Of a stretch of DNA of 64,000 bases, positions 12,181 through 23,860 are shown one piece after another. A program made the position numbers and the translations under genes. The notes beneath the pieces were generated by a model. That model saw nothing but the letters and a program-made list of their open reading frames with translations. It was not told the DNA's origin and did not search any database. This DNA is from Blasia pusilla (taxonomy: Eukaryota > Marchantiophyta > Marchantiopsida > Blasiales). The stretch's first letter is position 1. Every line of letters starts with the position of its first letter. Where the stretch lies: contig CM114275.1 of the NCBI GenBank assembly GCA_050084515.1, positions 11,780,001-11,844,000 on the forward strand, written 5' to 3'.

Positions 12181-15100
12181 ATACTTGGGCAAAATTGATT
12201 CGAACACATGAACTGCTGTTGAGCGGGGTGGGGGTTAGATATTCATGGTGCTCCATACTAACTGGTGCTCCATACTAGCAAGGAGAACATAACAATTTTA
12301 TTCTTATTTTATCGGAGAATTTTGGAGAAGAATAAGGTATAATTAATTTCAACCTCGGATTAGAAAATCAGAGGTTGAATCTGTGCCCTTAAGGTCATTA
12401 ACTAGTGTGTGGCCCTTCGAGAGGTGTGGGAGAGAAAGTATGAGAGGGGTTGGAGAGAAAGTAATTAGTAAACAAGTGGATAGCCTAGATGGAGAGGAAA
12501 AAAGAGGGGAATGTCGATAGGGGCCGTAAAGATATTAGAGCCATTGTCATTCCACGTAAGTTTAATGGTTGAAGTGGGCATATTTTGACGCTTCTTCGTG
12601 AATGATTGTACCTTGGTCATGGTACCAACATTTAGCAAGAAAGCCCCGTATATCCACAACCTCTTCCAACTTCACAGAATTTGATTTCTAGTCATCCGGA
12701 AGCCTACTTGGCATATGGGAAGGATCTCATATGGGATAAGACATTCCTCAAAAAATTTAAACATTTTGTTTGGGGCTCCATGGAAGAAATTTATTTTTTT
12801 CAACTTGGAATTTTTTCCAAATTCTCAACACGGGATTATAGTCAAATCACACACATGAAAGACACACAATGCCCATCATCCATACCCTAGGTAGGGAATG
12901 TTATTACCCTAGGGCCTAGAACCCCCCCTCCGCCTTCTTCAAGCAATCTCTCTCTACTAGAGCCTCCAGTAGAGAGACACTACTAGTAGTGCATGTTGTA
13001 ATTTGTAGACCATAGACCCATGATGGAACGGTATAGAGGAGGGGATGGTTGAGACAAAGGAAATATACCATCCAAAACCAGAGAGACACTCTCACATAGT
13101 GTTAGTGATGACCATGTAGAGGGTTATTGTGGAGAATTTTTTTTTCCCAATCTTCATGAAGTCTTCGTATGTCTCCTTCATATAGATTATTTCTATTTTA
13201 AAATGATCTAAAGGTTATTGAAAATTTTGTTGAGATTTTAACTTTCAAGTTTAGTTTGGGTGGAAATTAATGAATCTTTTGGGAAAAAGGATGATAAGGG
13301 AATCTTGGGACGAGAATTATTCTTCAAAATGATCAAACACATTTTCTTTAAGGTTCTTTTCTTTAGATTTTCTTTCTACATTATTTTTAGTTTTCAAGCT
13401 TGGTTGGGAGGAAACTTTTAATTATATTTTGTAGAAATTTTGATCAAAATGAAGGAGTTTCTTTTCTTAATTGGGATTGGAAAAGTAAAAAAATAACTTT
13501 TCCCCCCCTATTTATAAGGGGAAAGATATAATTTCGTTTTTCAAATCGAAGGATGAGATCCATATGGTATCATTAAAATTTTAGCACAAATCTATTTTAA
13601 CTTCATCTTTTTAAATATGAAACTTTAAAAATTCAACATGTGTCCAATGACTTTACATTATCATTCTCCATATATTTTCATTCCCAACCAATTAACCCAA
13701 TGCATCAAACGGACAATAAATTAGTAGTACCTTTCACCTCCATGTATCATGAGGTTTACATCCTTCTTAATGTGTAATAAATGAACCGGAAGAATAATTG
13801 AGGAAAACAACATGGCAACCATATATAGGACGTATCATTCATACTTTGAGATTTGCTCTTGAATTTTTTTGGTATTAAGAAAATCAAAATGTTCTTTCAA
13901 TAGATACGAGGACAATATGCCCTAACCCTAAACCCTCCTAGTAGCAAAATCCATTCGTTATATATATTCTTTCGTATTTTGAGGTCTTGCAAAAGTTAGG
14001 GCTCTAGAAAGGGTAATATTGATAGTTTTTTTCTTCGAATGATTATAATTTTTCAATGCAAAGTAGTTCTTTGGAATACCCATAATTTGAGTGCAAGAAA
14101 CAAATTTTTTTTTTATCAAATAGTATGAAATTTAAATAGATCATGAGATTCTCATCTATCTTTTAGGGAGAAAGGTTACTAATTGTAGAAAGTATCTTTA
14201 AAACATATGAAGATATTTTCATTGAGGAAATTTATCATATTACCTCTTATTGAAAGAAAGTAAATTTAGTCATTTAAGTACTTGTAGTTACAATTAGAGC
14301 ACTTCAAGATTTAATCTATATTATAATTATAAGAAATGAAAATTTCAATTTTTTCTAAAAATAAGAGATATTTATCATCCTAAGAACTTAGTGGGAAGTG
14401 AAAGTATCACATAGGTGGTCTCACTAGTACCATTAATTAAAAATTATGGATAACTAAGCAAGGAAAATATTTTCTAAAATATGTCAAGTTGTTTTTAAAG
14501 GGGAAAAATGAGATATAGATTTTAAAAAGTTATGATGAATAAAATTTGGTTATCATATAAAATGTGAAAACCCTATCACTTTCATATCACATCAATAAAC
14601 ATTATGTGAACAAATCACATACATATATAGCAAATCTTGAGAATACAAATTGGGCTAATTTGTTTGTCTATGCACTCACAAGAGAACTTTGATGGAATCC
14701 TAACATGCAGAAAACCTTGAACACGAGAATGTGCTTATGTGGTGGTTTCCCAACTACATCACTACAATTGCTTGAGAAACTAGGTTTTTCTTACCGATTT
14801 TCTTCATTTCTATTTGATAGGAACTTGGATCCCTGTATCGTCTTGGCATACACGAGGTTGCAACCCTAGAATCCTAAATTGCATAAGGGTGCAAGCTTGG
14901 TATTCCACCCCTTGATACAATATAGGGTGATATCATTGGCCATCATCCTAATAATGTTCCTCCATTTGCCACCTTCGACTTCTCAATTGGGGCTTCCAAT
15001 CTATACTTCTCCTCATAATAGGGGGTCATTTAGATAAATGGTGAAGTGGATGTTGAATATCCACCTATTGTCACCACTTCTTGAATTTTCTAAGCTTTTT

Positions 15101-15270
15101 ATTATTTTACGAGCTAATTTCTAAATGATACAACCAGTAATCTTTTATGATGATATTCCTTTACCAACGCTGTCCACCCGGTTTCCAGTCCTCCATTTAC
15201 ACCGGAAGTAATATGACAGATCTTATTTTTATCTCTAATACATTTCTTATTCTTATATCTGGGCAATTAA
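12181..15270. other. AT-rich intergenic DNA
   Basis: The stretch contains no convincing gene. A short tandem duplication of GGTGCTCCATACTA lies near 12247-12280. The rest is AT-rich with homopolymer runs. The last ~250 bp precede the kinase-like gene and may carry its promoter, but no clear TATA was chosen. Confidence 0.5.
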
Positions 15271-15273
15271 CGG

Positions 15274-16821
15274 ATGCAGGATAAAGTTGGAATGGAAACC
15301 CCAACCGACACCAAACCTTTACCCGAAACCAACAGTCGTAAGAGAAAAAGACGAGACTTAAACTCCCTCGTTCGACATAGTTGGTTCTCATGGTGGGTGG
15401 AGTTAGAGGACTCCATGAAAATTGAGCGTAAGTATCGTACTTGCGGTTCTCTGACGGGCCATTCAGCTTTCACGAGAAAACTGAAAAGACTGACTATTGC
15501 CACATTAACTCTGGAAACGGAACTTGTTCATGAGACGTTTTATTTGGAAGCTCCCATGAAGTGGAAAAACAACTTCCAAACTTGGATAAAGAGTGAAGCC
15601 TTTTCTCAATGGGTGAAGTCATGCGAGGATCCCAGAATCACCAGATTTTTGGACCCTGTCACCCTGCGATTCTTCGAAGATAGGGCTGCAAAATGGGAGA
15701 GCTGGTTTCTGGATGCTTCCCGAAGCCCTCCCAAACACTCCGTGAACTGGAAGGCCATGCAGAGCGAAGCCGTGAACGACGACAAAATACGAATTCTGCA
15801 CAAAAAGCGAGATATTCTAGGTCTGGAAGATACGGACTTCTATATCACGGAAGGGTCGAAAGGGAAGATTTACCAATGCGCTTTCGCTCGCCCCGATTTG
15901 GTGACGGAAATGGGGGATGGATTCAAGTACGTCGCAAAGCTGTACAAGGACAAAGAGGGTAGAGGGTCGGGTATGGAACAGTTGAAGCACGAAATGGTGG
16001 CACTAGGAAGGTCGCATGCAGCAATAGTTCGTCCGATCGCTGCACTGACAACTAAAGAAAAAAGGCCCACGCTAGTGTTTCCGTATTGGAACGGTGGAGA
16101 TCTGGAAAGCATGTTGCGGTTGCACGAGAATGTTCATCAATCACACTCATTTTGCGAGCGAGACCAACTGAGATTGGATCTTTTTCGCGATCAGAGAATG
16201 AATATCACTTGCACTTTGTTGGACGCGTTGGCTTACATGCACGATCATCATTGGATACATTGTGATCTGCATCCTAGGAACATCCTCCTCCATTACCCGA
16301 ACTGGGATTTCGACAACACGCAACCTTCTAAACCGACCATCATCAACGTGGCCATAGCCGACCTTGGGAAAGCGCAACACATGTGCAGGTCCATTAGAGA
16401 TGACGGAATTTACCAAAAGTGGGACTACGATGAGAGCGACGCTCATTTCGGTCGGGAAATAGCTCCGGAGTTGACGAATCGATCGCCCAACAACTACAAA
16501 GTTGCAGAACGACGGCCGTACACAGAATTCTCGGATGTCTACGCTATTGGGGTGATATTGAAAAGAATGTTCTTCAATATTGAACGTGATACCAAAATTT
16601 TCCAAAATTTCGAGATTGGAGAATCATCTCAACTCTTGTACCGTCATCGTATTCTAGGAGCTATCAGGCGTATGACCATCGGAGACGGAACAGCGGTAGA
16701 TCAGAGATGGACCGCAAGCGCCAATTTTAGATATTGGAAAGAAAAATTAGAGAAGTGTAAACTAGATGTCAACGTATGCTCACGTCGAAAGATTGAAGCT
16801 CATTTCATCAAACGCGGGTGA
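15274..16821 (+). CDS. Intronless protein-kinase-like protein, 515 aa
   Basis: One uninterrupted frame encodes a kinase fold in the C-terminal two thirds, after a ~180-residue N-terminal region with a basic SRKRKRR patch (21-27, a possible nuclear signal). Visible motifs are a Gly/Ser-rich loop (EGSKGKIY, 193-200), a VAK lysine at 222, the catalytic loop HCDLHPRNILL (329-339), ADLG in place of DFG (362-365), APE (397-399) and SDVYAIGVIL (420-429). The HRD arginine is replaced by Cys, as in non-RD kinases. All residues usually needed for ATP binding and phosphotransfer appear present, so it may be active. The start at 15274 is the first ATG; Met7 is an alternative. The absence of introns and the AT-rich surroundings suggest retroposition or a lineage-specific family. 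The substrate is unknown. Confidence 0.8.
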   Translation: MQDKVGMETPTDTKPLPETNSRKRKRRDLNSLVRHSWFSWWVELEDSMKIERKYRTCGSLTGHSAFTRKLKRLTIATLTLETELVHETFYLEAPMKWKNNFQTWIKSEAFSQWVKSCEDPRITRFLDPVTLRFFEDRAAKWESWFLDASRSPPKHSVNWKAMQSEAVNDDKIRILHKKRDILGLEDTDFYITEGSKGKIYQCAFARPDLVTEMGDGFKYVAKLYKDKEGRGSGMEQLKHEMVALGRSHAAIVRPIAALTTKEKRPTLVFPYWNGGDLESMLRLHENVHQSHSFCERDQLRLDLFRDQRMNITCTLLDALAYMHDHHWIHCDLHPRNILLHYPNWDFDNTQPSKPTIINVAIADLGKAQHMCRSIRDDGIYQKWDYDESDAHFGREIAPELTNRSPNNYKVAERRPYTEFSDVYAIGVILKRMFFNIERDTKIFQNFEIGESSQLLYRHRILGAIRRMTIGDGTAVDQRWTASANFRYWKEKLEKCKLDVNVCSRRKIEAHFIKRG

Positions 16822-16995
16822 ATGGGTGGAGCCGATTTGAATTTCATGTAAACTAGTAATTTTTGACGATGGGATAAATGAAAATGCCTCACAACTGGAG
16901 AATATCAAAGGGTTCATTATACATTTCGAAATTGTAGAATTGATGGGTAAATAGTAACTAGGCCAGTGCTAGGCCGTGTTGAATACCACATAGAC

Positions 16996-18003
16996 TGTCG
17001 TGACCCTCATAACCAAACAACACCAAATACGCGCCAAACGAAACATCAGAACTCAAAGGAACTCACGCCGCGAGGTTTGCGCTTTGGAGAGGCGTTTGGT
17101 AGAGTCTCTTGGAAAAGTCTAAGAGACGAAACGCGGAACAGAGTTGTGCGTTTCATGCGTTAGTGGTCGCGACCAGGAAACCTAGACCAAACGCGAGCCG
17201 AGACTTGAGATGAGTTGAGTCTTGGAGGTTGGTTGCCAAAGAGGTGAGAACCAATTTGGAACATGACTAGCGTTTGGGAGAATCTGACTGTGTTTAGGAC
17301 CATAACGTTGAGCTCCGAGATGTGTTGGGACAAGTAAGGGCGCGTTGAAAGCTGATCTTGAGACGCTTCCAACGCACCAAAGATCTCAGCAAACGCATAA
17401 GTACAGGCTGAGATATTGGCCGAAAACGATTCAGAGAGCAATCGGGTTGAGGGCCAGTGGAGGGGCCCAGGTGTCTTTCCCAAAATGTAGGGGCCCCGGA
17501 GATCCCCAGAAGTACTAGTAAGGGAGTACCTTCTCTGAGATGTCTCGGAAACGAAACCCCACTTTGGGCGCCAAACGGCGTTTGAGGCAGGATGAAACGG
17601 GAGTTTGGCGCGAAACCCAAACCCAAACCTGATCAAGGGAGTGGACTTTATCGCCACACTTGGATTCCAACCGAATTCGCCGTGCGAGTCTTGGTGAGGA
17701 ACTCATTGGATGTTCATCGGACGATTGGAACCGCTAGCGCGAAACGCCGTTTGAGTTCTGAACCGACGAAAGTCTGTCCCAAGTCTTCGAGACTTGCCCG
17801 TGTTGGAAACCGCGAAACTAGGAAGGTTGAGCTTGAAGAGAGATTCCGAGACGAGAACTCGGAAAGTAATCCCGCTGATTGATCCAAGACCCGACTAACC
17901 GAAGTGCGTGTTTGGATGCAGATCAGTGTTGAGAGCGTGACCTACTGAACGCACGCTTCCGCAACAAACAAGATTAACGTTCAAGGAGAGTAGGCGCACG
18001 ACA
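16996..18003 (+). repeat. Complete solo LTR, family 5, with 5-bp target duplication
   Basis: The 1008-bp unit begins TGTCGTGACC and ends GCGCACGACA, with TAGAC immediately on both sides (16991-16995 and 18004-18008). The termini resemble those of the family 1 LTR (TGTCATGACC and GCACGACA), so the families are related, although the interiors differ. The interior is unusually rich in AAACGC/GCGTTT motifs. Its right 390 bp recur at 1-395 and 462-858. No internal coding region remains, consistent with LTR-LTR recombination. Confidence 0.85.
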
Positions 18004-18008
18004 TAGAC

Positions 18009-19143
18009 GTGGTAAATGTGCTCGCCTCATATGCTCTTCTAATTGCATTTGCGACAACAACACTCCTCAAGGGGCATCTAAGGACCATCGATGGGGTTGG
18101 AAGAGCCTTTGATAATGAAAATGACTCAGGGAATCTAGCATGCTTGCCGGTTTCCGAGCCGCTTCCCCCCTCTGGGGATCCAACTCTACATCAGATCCTT
18201 GTGGCTCAAAAGCTCTCACTGTGCCTCTTATGACCGCTCCATCTGCATCCACTTGTGCCATGTTGCAAGGAAATCCCATAGCTCCTAGATCTCCCGCCAT
18301 ATCCTGGGCATGGGCAGATCCAAAAGTCGACGCACCCCCTGCACCTGATGTAGATGCATGTTGGGCCGTCATATCTTGAAGGCCTTGCTCCAACTGAGCA
18401 ATCCTTGCCATAGTTGCCTTTGATGCCACTACTCCACTCGCTTTGGAAGGTGGTGGAGTCCAACCTCCACCACGTTCTCGACCTCCTACACTTCGTCCTC
18501 TGCCACCTCTAGGTCTTCAATCTCCATGTAGCCTTGCTGCCCAACATAAGATTGTATTGATCGTGGTCTTGGCTCCCGATATCCTCCCATAGCTTTGGTC
18601 CCTTGACTCGATCTTGAGTATTGCGTTGCGGCACTACTGGAAACATTGTCACTCGTGTCGTATCCCTCGGAGATGACGTGCCCCTCGTCAACATCCTCTC
18701 CTCAAGTATGTTGAGCTCAATACGCTCCGCCAAAAAATATACATAGGTGAGAGTAGGCGAACCAACATGTAAGAGAGTCGCATCCTGCACCCTCTCCTCC
18801 AACTCGGGGTCTAGTATCACATATCAGAACTCAACCCCATGTGCCTCTATCACACCCTAAGTTGTTGTGATCTAAGTTGTGATCAACCGTCAGAGCGGTG
18901 CATAGGCTTCTTGTAGACTCTTTGACACTCTCTACTGAAACTCATGGATCGACTTCAGCTTATCGGTTCCCAACCCCTAGTAGTTCCTCCCCAACTCTCT
19001 AACAAACTCAAAGAACACGTTGAACGCGGGTGGTACTTGGCTGGTCCTAGTTGTAAGACTTGAGTCGAAAACTCCTCCAAGTGTCTCCTCAGTGCGCGTA
19101 GTGGGTGCTACTAGAGCCGCCACATAGTACTTGGTATGCCCTA
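18009..19143 (-). pseudogene. Older Ty3 gag, downstream part, split by an inserted element
   Basis: Read on the minus strand, this piece encodes Gag-like sequence. It includes ELEERVQDATLLHVGSPTLTYVY and IELNILEERM (18509-18820), then a coiled-coil-like MARIAQLEQGLQDM stretch with STSGAG (18067-18429). These match in order the Gag of the methyltransferase element (ELHRRVRDATLMSDDSSTLTHVF, IELNMVEERV, RIEKLEQKLATM). It continues across 19144-28914 into 28919-29215. Stops and frame changes show it is dead. Confidence 0.75.
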
Positions 19144-19511
19144 TGTCATGACCATACGGATTATGTCGTAGAGTATAGTGTGCTAGTAGAGGCCATACCT
19201 TATATAGGTCCATAGTGTCTAGGTAGAGATGCGGTTTCATACATAGGGTTGAGGGTTACTCAGTTGAGGGTGAATTTTCCAATAGGGCCCGCTCTTAGGT
19301 TGGAGGATATAGTGTGGAGTGCACTCAAAGAATAGTTAGTTCTTTGAGTTGAGCCTGTTGCGTTGGGAGTTAGCCTTGGTAGTGAGTAGAGCTCTTGGCT
19401 ATGGTGGTTCCTACAAGCTTCGACTTGAATTCTCCCATCGTGGAGTGGGTTTGGCTTGATTGTATGTGATTCTATACGTATTTTATGACAGAAGGTCTTC
19501 CATGGATTTCA
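19144..19511 (+). repeat. Left terminal block A1 (368 bp)
   Basis: It is the same length as A2 (28441-28808) and nearly identical to it, from TGTCATGACC to GGATTTCA. Unlike A2, it is not followed by a B block but directly by the primer-site candidate and leader. It contains a perfect hairpin at 19323-19349 (10-bp stem, 7-nt loop). Confidence 0.85.
19306..19349 (+). promoter_or_regulatory. Predicted promoter core: TATA-like motif and transcription start region
   Basis: A GATATAG motif (TATA at 19308-19311) lies 29 bp upstream of 19337, where the predicted RNA would begin TAGTTCTTTGAGT. The same TATA-like motif and TTCTTTGAGTT element recur in the solo LTR (5303-5340) and in copy 2. The start right arm also forms the 3' side of the 19323-19349 hairpin. 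The spacing fits a Pol II core promoter; the exact start is inferred. Confidence 0.5.
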
Positions 19512-19523
19512 CTCAAAGAACTA
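19511..19523 (+). promoter_or_regulatory. Candidate self-priming primer-binding site
   Basis: ACTCAAAGAACTA abuts the end of A1 and is perfectly complementary over 13 nt to TAGTTCTTTGAGT at 19337-19349, the predicted 5' end of the RNA. No stretch starting TGG and resembling a plant tRNA 3' end was seen at this place. In the fission-yeast Tf1 element, the RNA 5' end folds back onto such a site and primes minus-strand synthesis. The geometry here is the same: primer 3' end at the LTR boundary. Confidence 0.5.
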
Positions 19524-21143
19524 GAGTAGATCAATGCTAGCTTCGATCGTGGATCAGTAGGATCTGGTTAGGGCTGATTGTGTACTCAGCCGTGGATGTT
19601 CGTGGCTTGTGGCCTATGTTGGAGGTGGGAATCTGGTGCGTGGTTGGATGGGAAAGAAGCGCCTTGCTGAGAGATTTCCAACGCGCTTTAGATCATTGGA
19701 TTTTGTCAAGGGAGTTGGAAGTTATCAAGGATTGAAGATTCTGGTTCGTGTTCGACAGTTTTCTGATGTGGAGAGCTTGGAGTGCGGAAGCTCTGTTGAA
19801 GTTCATCCAGATCGGGTGAGAGGTTCCTGTTGCTACCTATATTGTGATCTCATGTGAAGCTTTCTGCTTGAGTATGTGGAGCATTGCGGATTTCTGTGTG
19901 CATGAATCTGGGCAGAAGTGCAGTCGGATTTGCGATTCTGGAGGTGTATGGACAGCAAGATTGTCTGATTTTTAGCTCGGATTACAGAGCTTAGTTGTAG
20001 GTGATTTTTTGTGGAGAGATAGCTATGGTGGCCAATTGAATCCTGGTTGAAGCTAATTCAATTTTGGTTGAGGATTTGTGGAGTAATTGCTGATCAAAAT
20101 TTCGCGGACTAGCTCAAGGGCTGGCTATGGTGGACAGCCGATCGGAGGGGCTGGTTGGTTGGTGATTAGTCCGTTGTTGGAGATGCCTATCCCGTTGGGG
20201 GCGCCCTAGTTGGGCCTCTCTCCATAGCAAAGCATGGCGAAGCGTGGCGATAGAGGCATATCTCGAGCATTTCTCGGCGGTCCGAGGCTCCGAGGCAACT
20301 CGTGGTAGCTCGGGGTGAGTGGGCGTGAGAGGCGGAGTAAGGATCAAGGAGCAAGCAAGCAAGCTTGATTGCTTGGGCGTGAGGCAATTTTTTCAGGATT
20401 TTTGAGTTGAGTGTTGCATAACGGGTCACCCATCTTTGGGCTATTCTGCCTAGAAGACGCTTAACTACTGAGTTCTTAACTATGCCAGTGTACACACTGT
20501 TGTAGCTCATTTGGTGTTGTTGGGAGATGTGTTAGGCGCTTTATGCATCTCGGGTTTTTGGTTGATAGACCTCTAGTGCATAGAATGGTGTAGCCTCTCC
20601 ATGCAGGTGATATTTTTAGGTGCTGCGAGTGCGACTAGCACGTCATCGACCAATGGCGGAGTAGCTATTGCGTTAGAATTGTGTGGTGGGTTCTGTGGAT
20701 TTAGGAGGCGCCACGTTTGGTGGATTGTGTTACCTTGATTTCCATTTGCGATTGGAGGGTTGTCGTTGGACTTCTTGTGTTTGGATCCCCTCCATGGTTG
20801 CTTCTTGCTTGCGCGCCCATTGTTAGGGTTGACGCTGATTTCCAGAGTAGTTTTACTCCTGTGTGCTACCGGTAGTGAGGCTGGAGTGATGACGAGTAGA
20901 CCGTGGGAGGCTTCTTGTGGTGATGACAGGTTAGGTTGCCTACACCCATAGCTAGTAGAGCTAGAATAGTACAGCAACATCGACGTCACTTGGTTACTTA
21001 GTGGTGGTGATTTGGTGGTGGTGCGGCATCGGCGTTGGTCATCACGGAGTTGTGTGGTGGTCTAGTTGGGGACCGTGGTGCGGACAGTGGTGGTTTAACA
21101 TGGAGGGGATTGAGGTATTGGCTACCTTTTCCACTTCCGACGG
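19524..21143 (+). other. Long leader of the methyltransferase element
   Basis: About 1.6 kb lies between the primer-site candidate and the first Gag-like residues. Open frames here are short and have no recognised motifs. It contains an antisense 5S-like segment (20412-20513), and GT-rich sequence towards Gag. Confidence 0.5.
20412..20513 (-). repeat. 5S rRNA-like sequence (antisense in the leader)
   Basis: On the minus strand this reads GAACTC, ten bases later GTTAAGCG, and exactly 31 bases after that GATGGGTGACC. These are the order and spacings of the internal Pol III control region of plant 5S rRNA. The ends are diverged, so it is not a working rRNA gene. 5S sequences are a hallmark of Cassandra-type LTR mini-retrotransposons and of 5S-derived SINEs, so this may be a nested remnant of one. 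Confidence 0.7.
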
Positions 21144-22790
21144 TTGATGAAGAGGAGGACGAGGGTGTTCCAAACACCGAGTCTTCTACGTTGTTATCGA
21201 GTGTTTGCAGCTCCATTGATTTGGGACATGGACGGGATATATGGGGCCATGAAGGGCCCACGACGATACTTAGGTGTAGAGGGCACCATTGAGTTGGAGG
21301 ACTTCATTCACGAGTTTGATACGTGGTATGATATGCAAATGTTGCGGAACGCCACGTTGTTTACACCCTTCTTGGCTTGGAAGGGGTTGTTTCAGCACTT
21401 GGATAAACCACCCATGGATGATTACGATGAGTTTAGGAAGGACTATGTTGCTGAGATTGAGGCGTGGAGACAATATTGGTCTCCAGGCTATGTGTCTATT
21501 ACCCATGGTGATATTGGTAGTAGTGCTCCCACTATGCCAGCCAGCCCGACGTTGAGTGGTACGAGTACGAGCCGGAGTGGGGGTTCTAGTGGAGGTACTT
21601 GTGCCCCAACATCGTTCAGCCTGGTTGCAGAGTTCTTCAAGAGGTTGAAGAAGAACATTCAGGGAGTGAAGACAGAGAGTTGAGGAGTGTTTAGGAATTT
21701 GGGCGAAAGACTGGTGAGACTCTTCGTGAGGCATACACTCGTATGCGACGCTTGATTTCGATTACCAGGGTGTGGCGAGGCTCGTTGAAATCTGATTTTG
21801 GTATGGGATCTTGGACAAAGAGTTGCACCGCAGGGTACGTGATGCCACTCTTATGAGTGATGATTCATCCACATTGACCCATGTGTTTGCTCTATCTAAG
21901 AAGATTGAGCTTAATATGGTGGAGGAGAGAGTGATGACATCCGCATTCAATAGGGATACAACTACTACTTCTCATGTTTAGCAGTCCACCTCACAGTCTC
22001 GTAGTAGTGGTGGTGGTAGTAGTAGTGGGAGTCGTGGGGTGTACACACGACCTCAGTTAGGTCCTAGAGGGACACTTGAGCAGAGACCATTGCCTTCATT
22101 GGCTACCCCGCAGCAAGGCAGTCATGTTGGACATGTGGAGGTGATCATGTTAGGAGGTTTTGTCCCCAAGAGGATGGGAGACCGACTTTGGAGGATGGGC
22201 CTCAGTCGGCCCCAACTCAGTGTGATCATTCCGGGAGACTAGATCATCCTCAAGAGCATTGCTTTGATCTTCATCCAGAGTTGAGATCAGGCCGCGGCCG
22301 TGATGGAGTAGCTCCGAGAGGCCGAGATGGTAGAGGTGGTAGGGGTGGTAGAGATGGACCAGTGGTTGGAGAGCCTATGGTGGCTACCCCTACCACAACG
22401 ACAGAGTCAGCTATGGCTGTCAGGATTGAGAAGTTGGAACAAAAGTTGGCTACTATGGCTGGTATTCAACATAGAGCAGGTTCGGGAGCAGGGGCTTCCA
22501 TCTCATTTGGAGGGGATGATCTCTCTTATATGGCGAAAAGACAGGTTGAGGCATCACTGCGATTCTGAGAGGAGCCACTCGGCGTCGAGCCACGTGGTGC
22601 TCTTGTGGAGTTGGACCCCAGAGGGGTAAGGCTGGGAGGCAGGCTAGGCTTTCCCAATCATTCTTGTTGTCTGAGGTGCTTAGGACCCCATCCATGGTTC
22701 CTACGCAGCCTATTGAGCCTACAATGGGGATTGAGGCATCTATATTGCGTGTAGTAGACACGGATGCAACATCCATAGCAGTATTGCGGA
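21144..22790 (+). pseudogene. Gag of copy 1: capsid-like region and two zinc knuckles, frameshifted
   Basis: The frame at 21144-21683 holds the capsid-like part (DMDGIYGAMKGPRRYL, then IELEDFIHEFDTW). It resumes near 21790 in other frames with RVRDATLMSDDSSTLTHVF and IELNMVEERVM. Two nucleocapsid-type knuckles lie in one frame: CWTCGGDHVRRFC (22125-22163) and CDHSGRLDHPQEHC (about 22221-22262). In the second the usual second Cys is Ser. A coiled-coil-like RIEKLEQKLATM segment follows. In a working element Gag would form the particle and bind RNA. The region has at least two frame breaks. Confidence 0.75.
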
Positions 22791-22801
22791 TGGCAAATTA
22801 A

Positions 22802-23860
22802 GTGTTGGGATCCCCATTGTTTTCGGCCACGGAGCTGATGGCTTTAGGAGTTGACTTAGCTCCTGTATTTCAGCTAGCAACCACGTTGTGTGAACGTGGG
22901 AGTGTTACTGCTACACGTGCTGAGATGGATGAGGGTGTTGCGGTGGAGCGACCCTCTATGTCAGATGTAGCATTGAGTACCAGTGCTACTTGGCAGGCAG
23001 CAGCGGCGAATATGGATGCATTACCAGCCCGGCCAACCATTGATCGTGAGAGGCTTATACCTGGTGTATGTATGTTGGAAAATCGGAGTGGGATATTCCG
23101 ATTGGTGAGTCCTACAAGACAGGTGTATAGACCAAATAGAGTCTTGTTAGACTCTGGTGCCCAACCTTTGATGTTGGGAAAGGCGGCATGTATTGGTTTG
23201 GGTATTCGGAGGTCAGAGCTTGAGCCTTGCCCATTCCAGATTCAAACATCACTTGGAGGAGCCAATAATAGGTCTCAATTCATGACACACGAGAAGTGTT
23301 CTGTACAGTTGAGACCAGATCATGCGACTGATAGCTCACGGTAGGGAGTACCTGCAGTGGTCACCTCAACCGGGTTGTATGATGTACTAGTTGGAGGAGT
23401 AGTATTGTACCCGATGGGTTTTCAAATGGACCATTGGATTGAGACAGCGTCTTATAGACCTGGTTGGCAATCTAGGGATGGACATATGAGCCAAGTTCCT
23501 ATGAGATTTATTTATGGGGCTCGACCAGGAGGGTCTTCCCTAACGGTGTTAGCATCTGTGGCTGGTTTTAGTGGAGTAGTCACTTGGCCAGGAGACTTTT
23601 TGGAGGGTAATCTTTCTGCTATGGATTCTCCTGTGCATGAGGAGGTAGAGGAGGTCCCTAGTTTAGTAGCATTGGCATCCTCATCGTTGGATGTGCCACT
23701 TTGGAGTTCAGGCGGTGCACTACGGCAGGAGGTTGATCGCCTAGTGCAGAAGGCTTGGTGTCAGGCTGTTATACCTCATGAGGAAGAGGAGGCCCCACGA
23801 CGGACTCCTACTTTTGGTCCAGTTGGGTTATCCCCTTTGGATACTACACCCATTGTATGG
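22802..23860 (+). pseudogene. Aspartic protease and linker of copy 1
   Basis: The frame contains the retropepsin active-site motif LLDSGAQP (codons 23144-23167), preceded by a Val/Tyr-rich strand and followed by the usual hydrophobic segments. After a TAG at 23341 the frame continues with LYDVLVGGVVLYPMGF and a WIETASYRPGWQ block. This block commonly follows the protease in this group of plant Ty3 elements. A Glu-rich linker (HEEVEEVPS, HEEEEAPRR) then leads into the methyltransferase in the same frame. It would cleave the polyprotein. One stop makes this copy defective. Confidence 0.8.

Noticed and set aside
20114-20510. Minus-strand protein frames in the leader
   Set aside because: They overlap the 5S-like sequence, share no motif with known proteins and shift frame.
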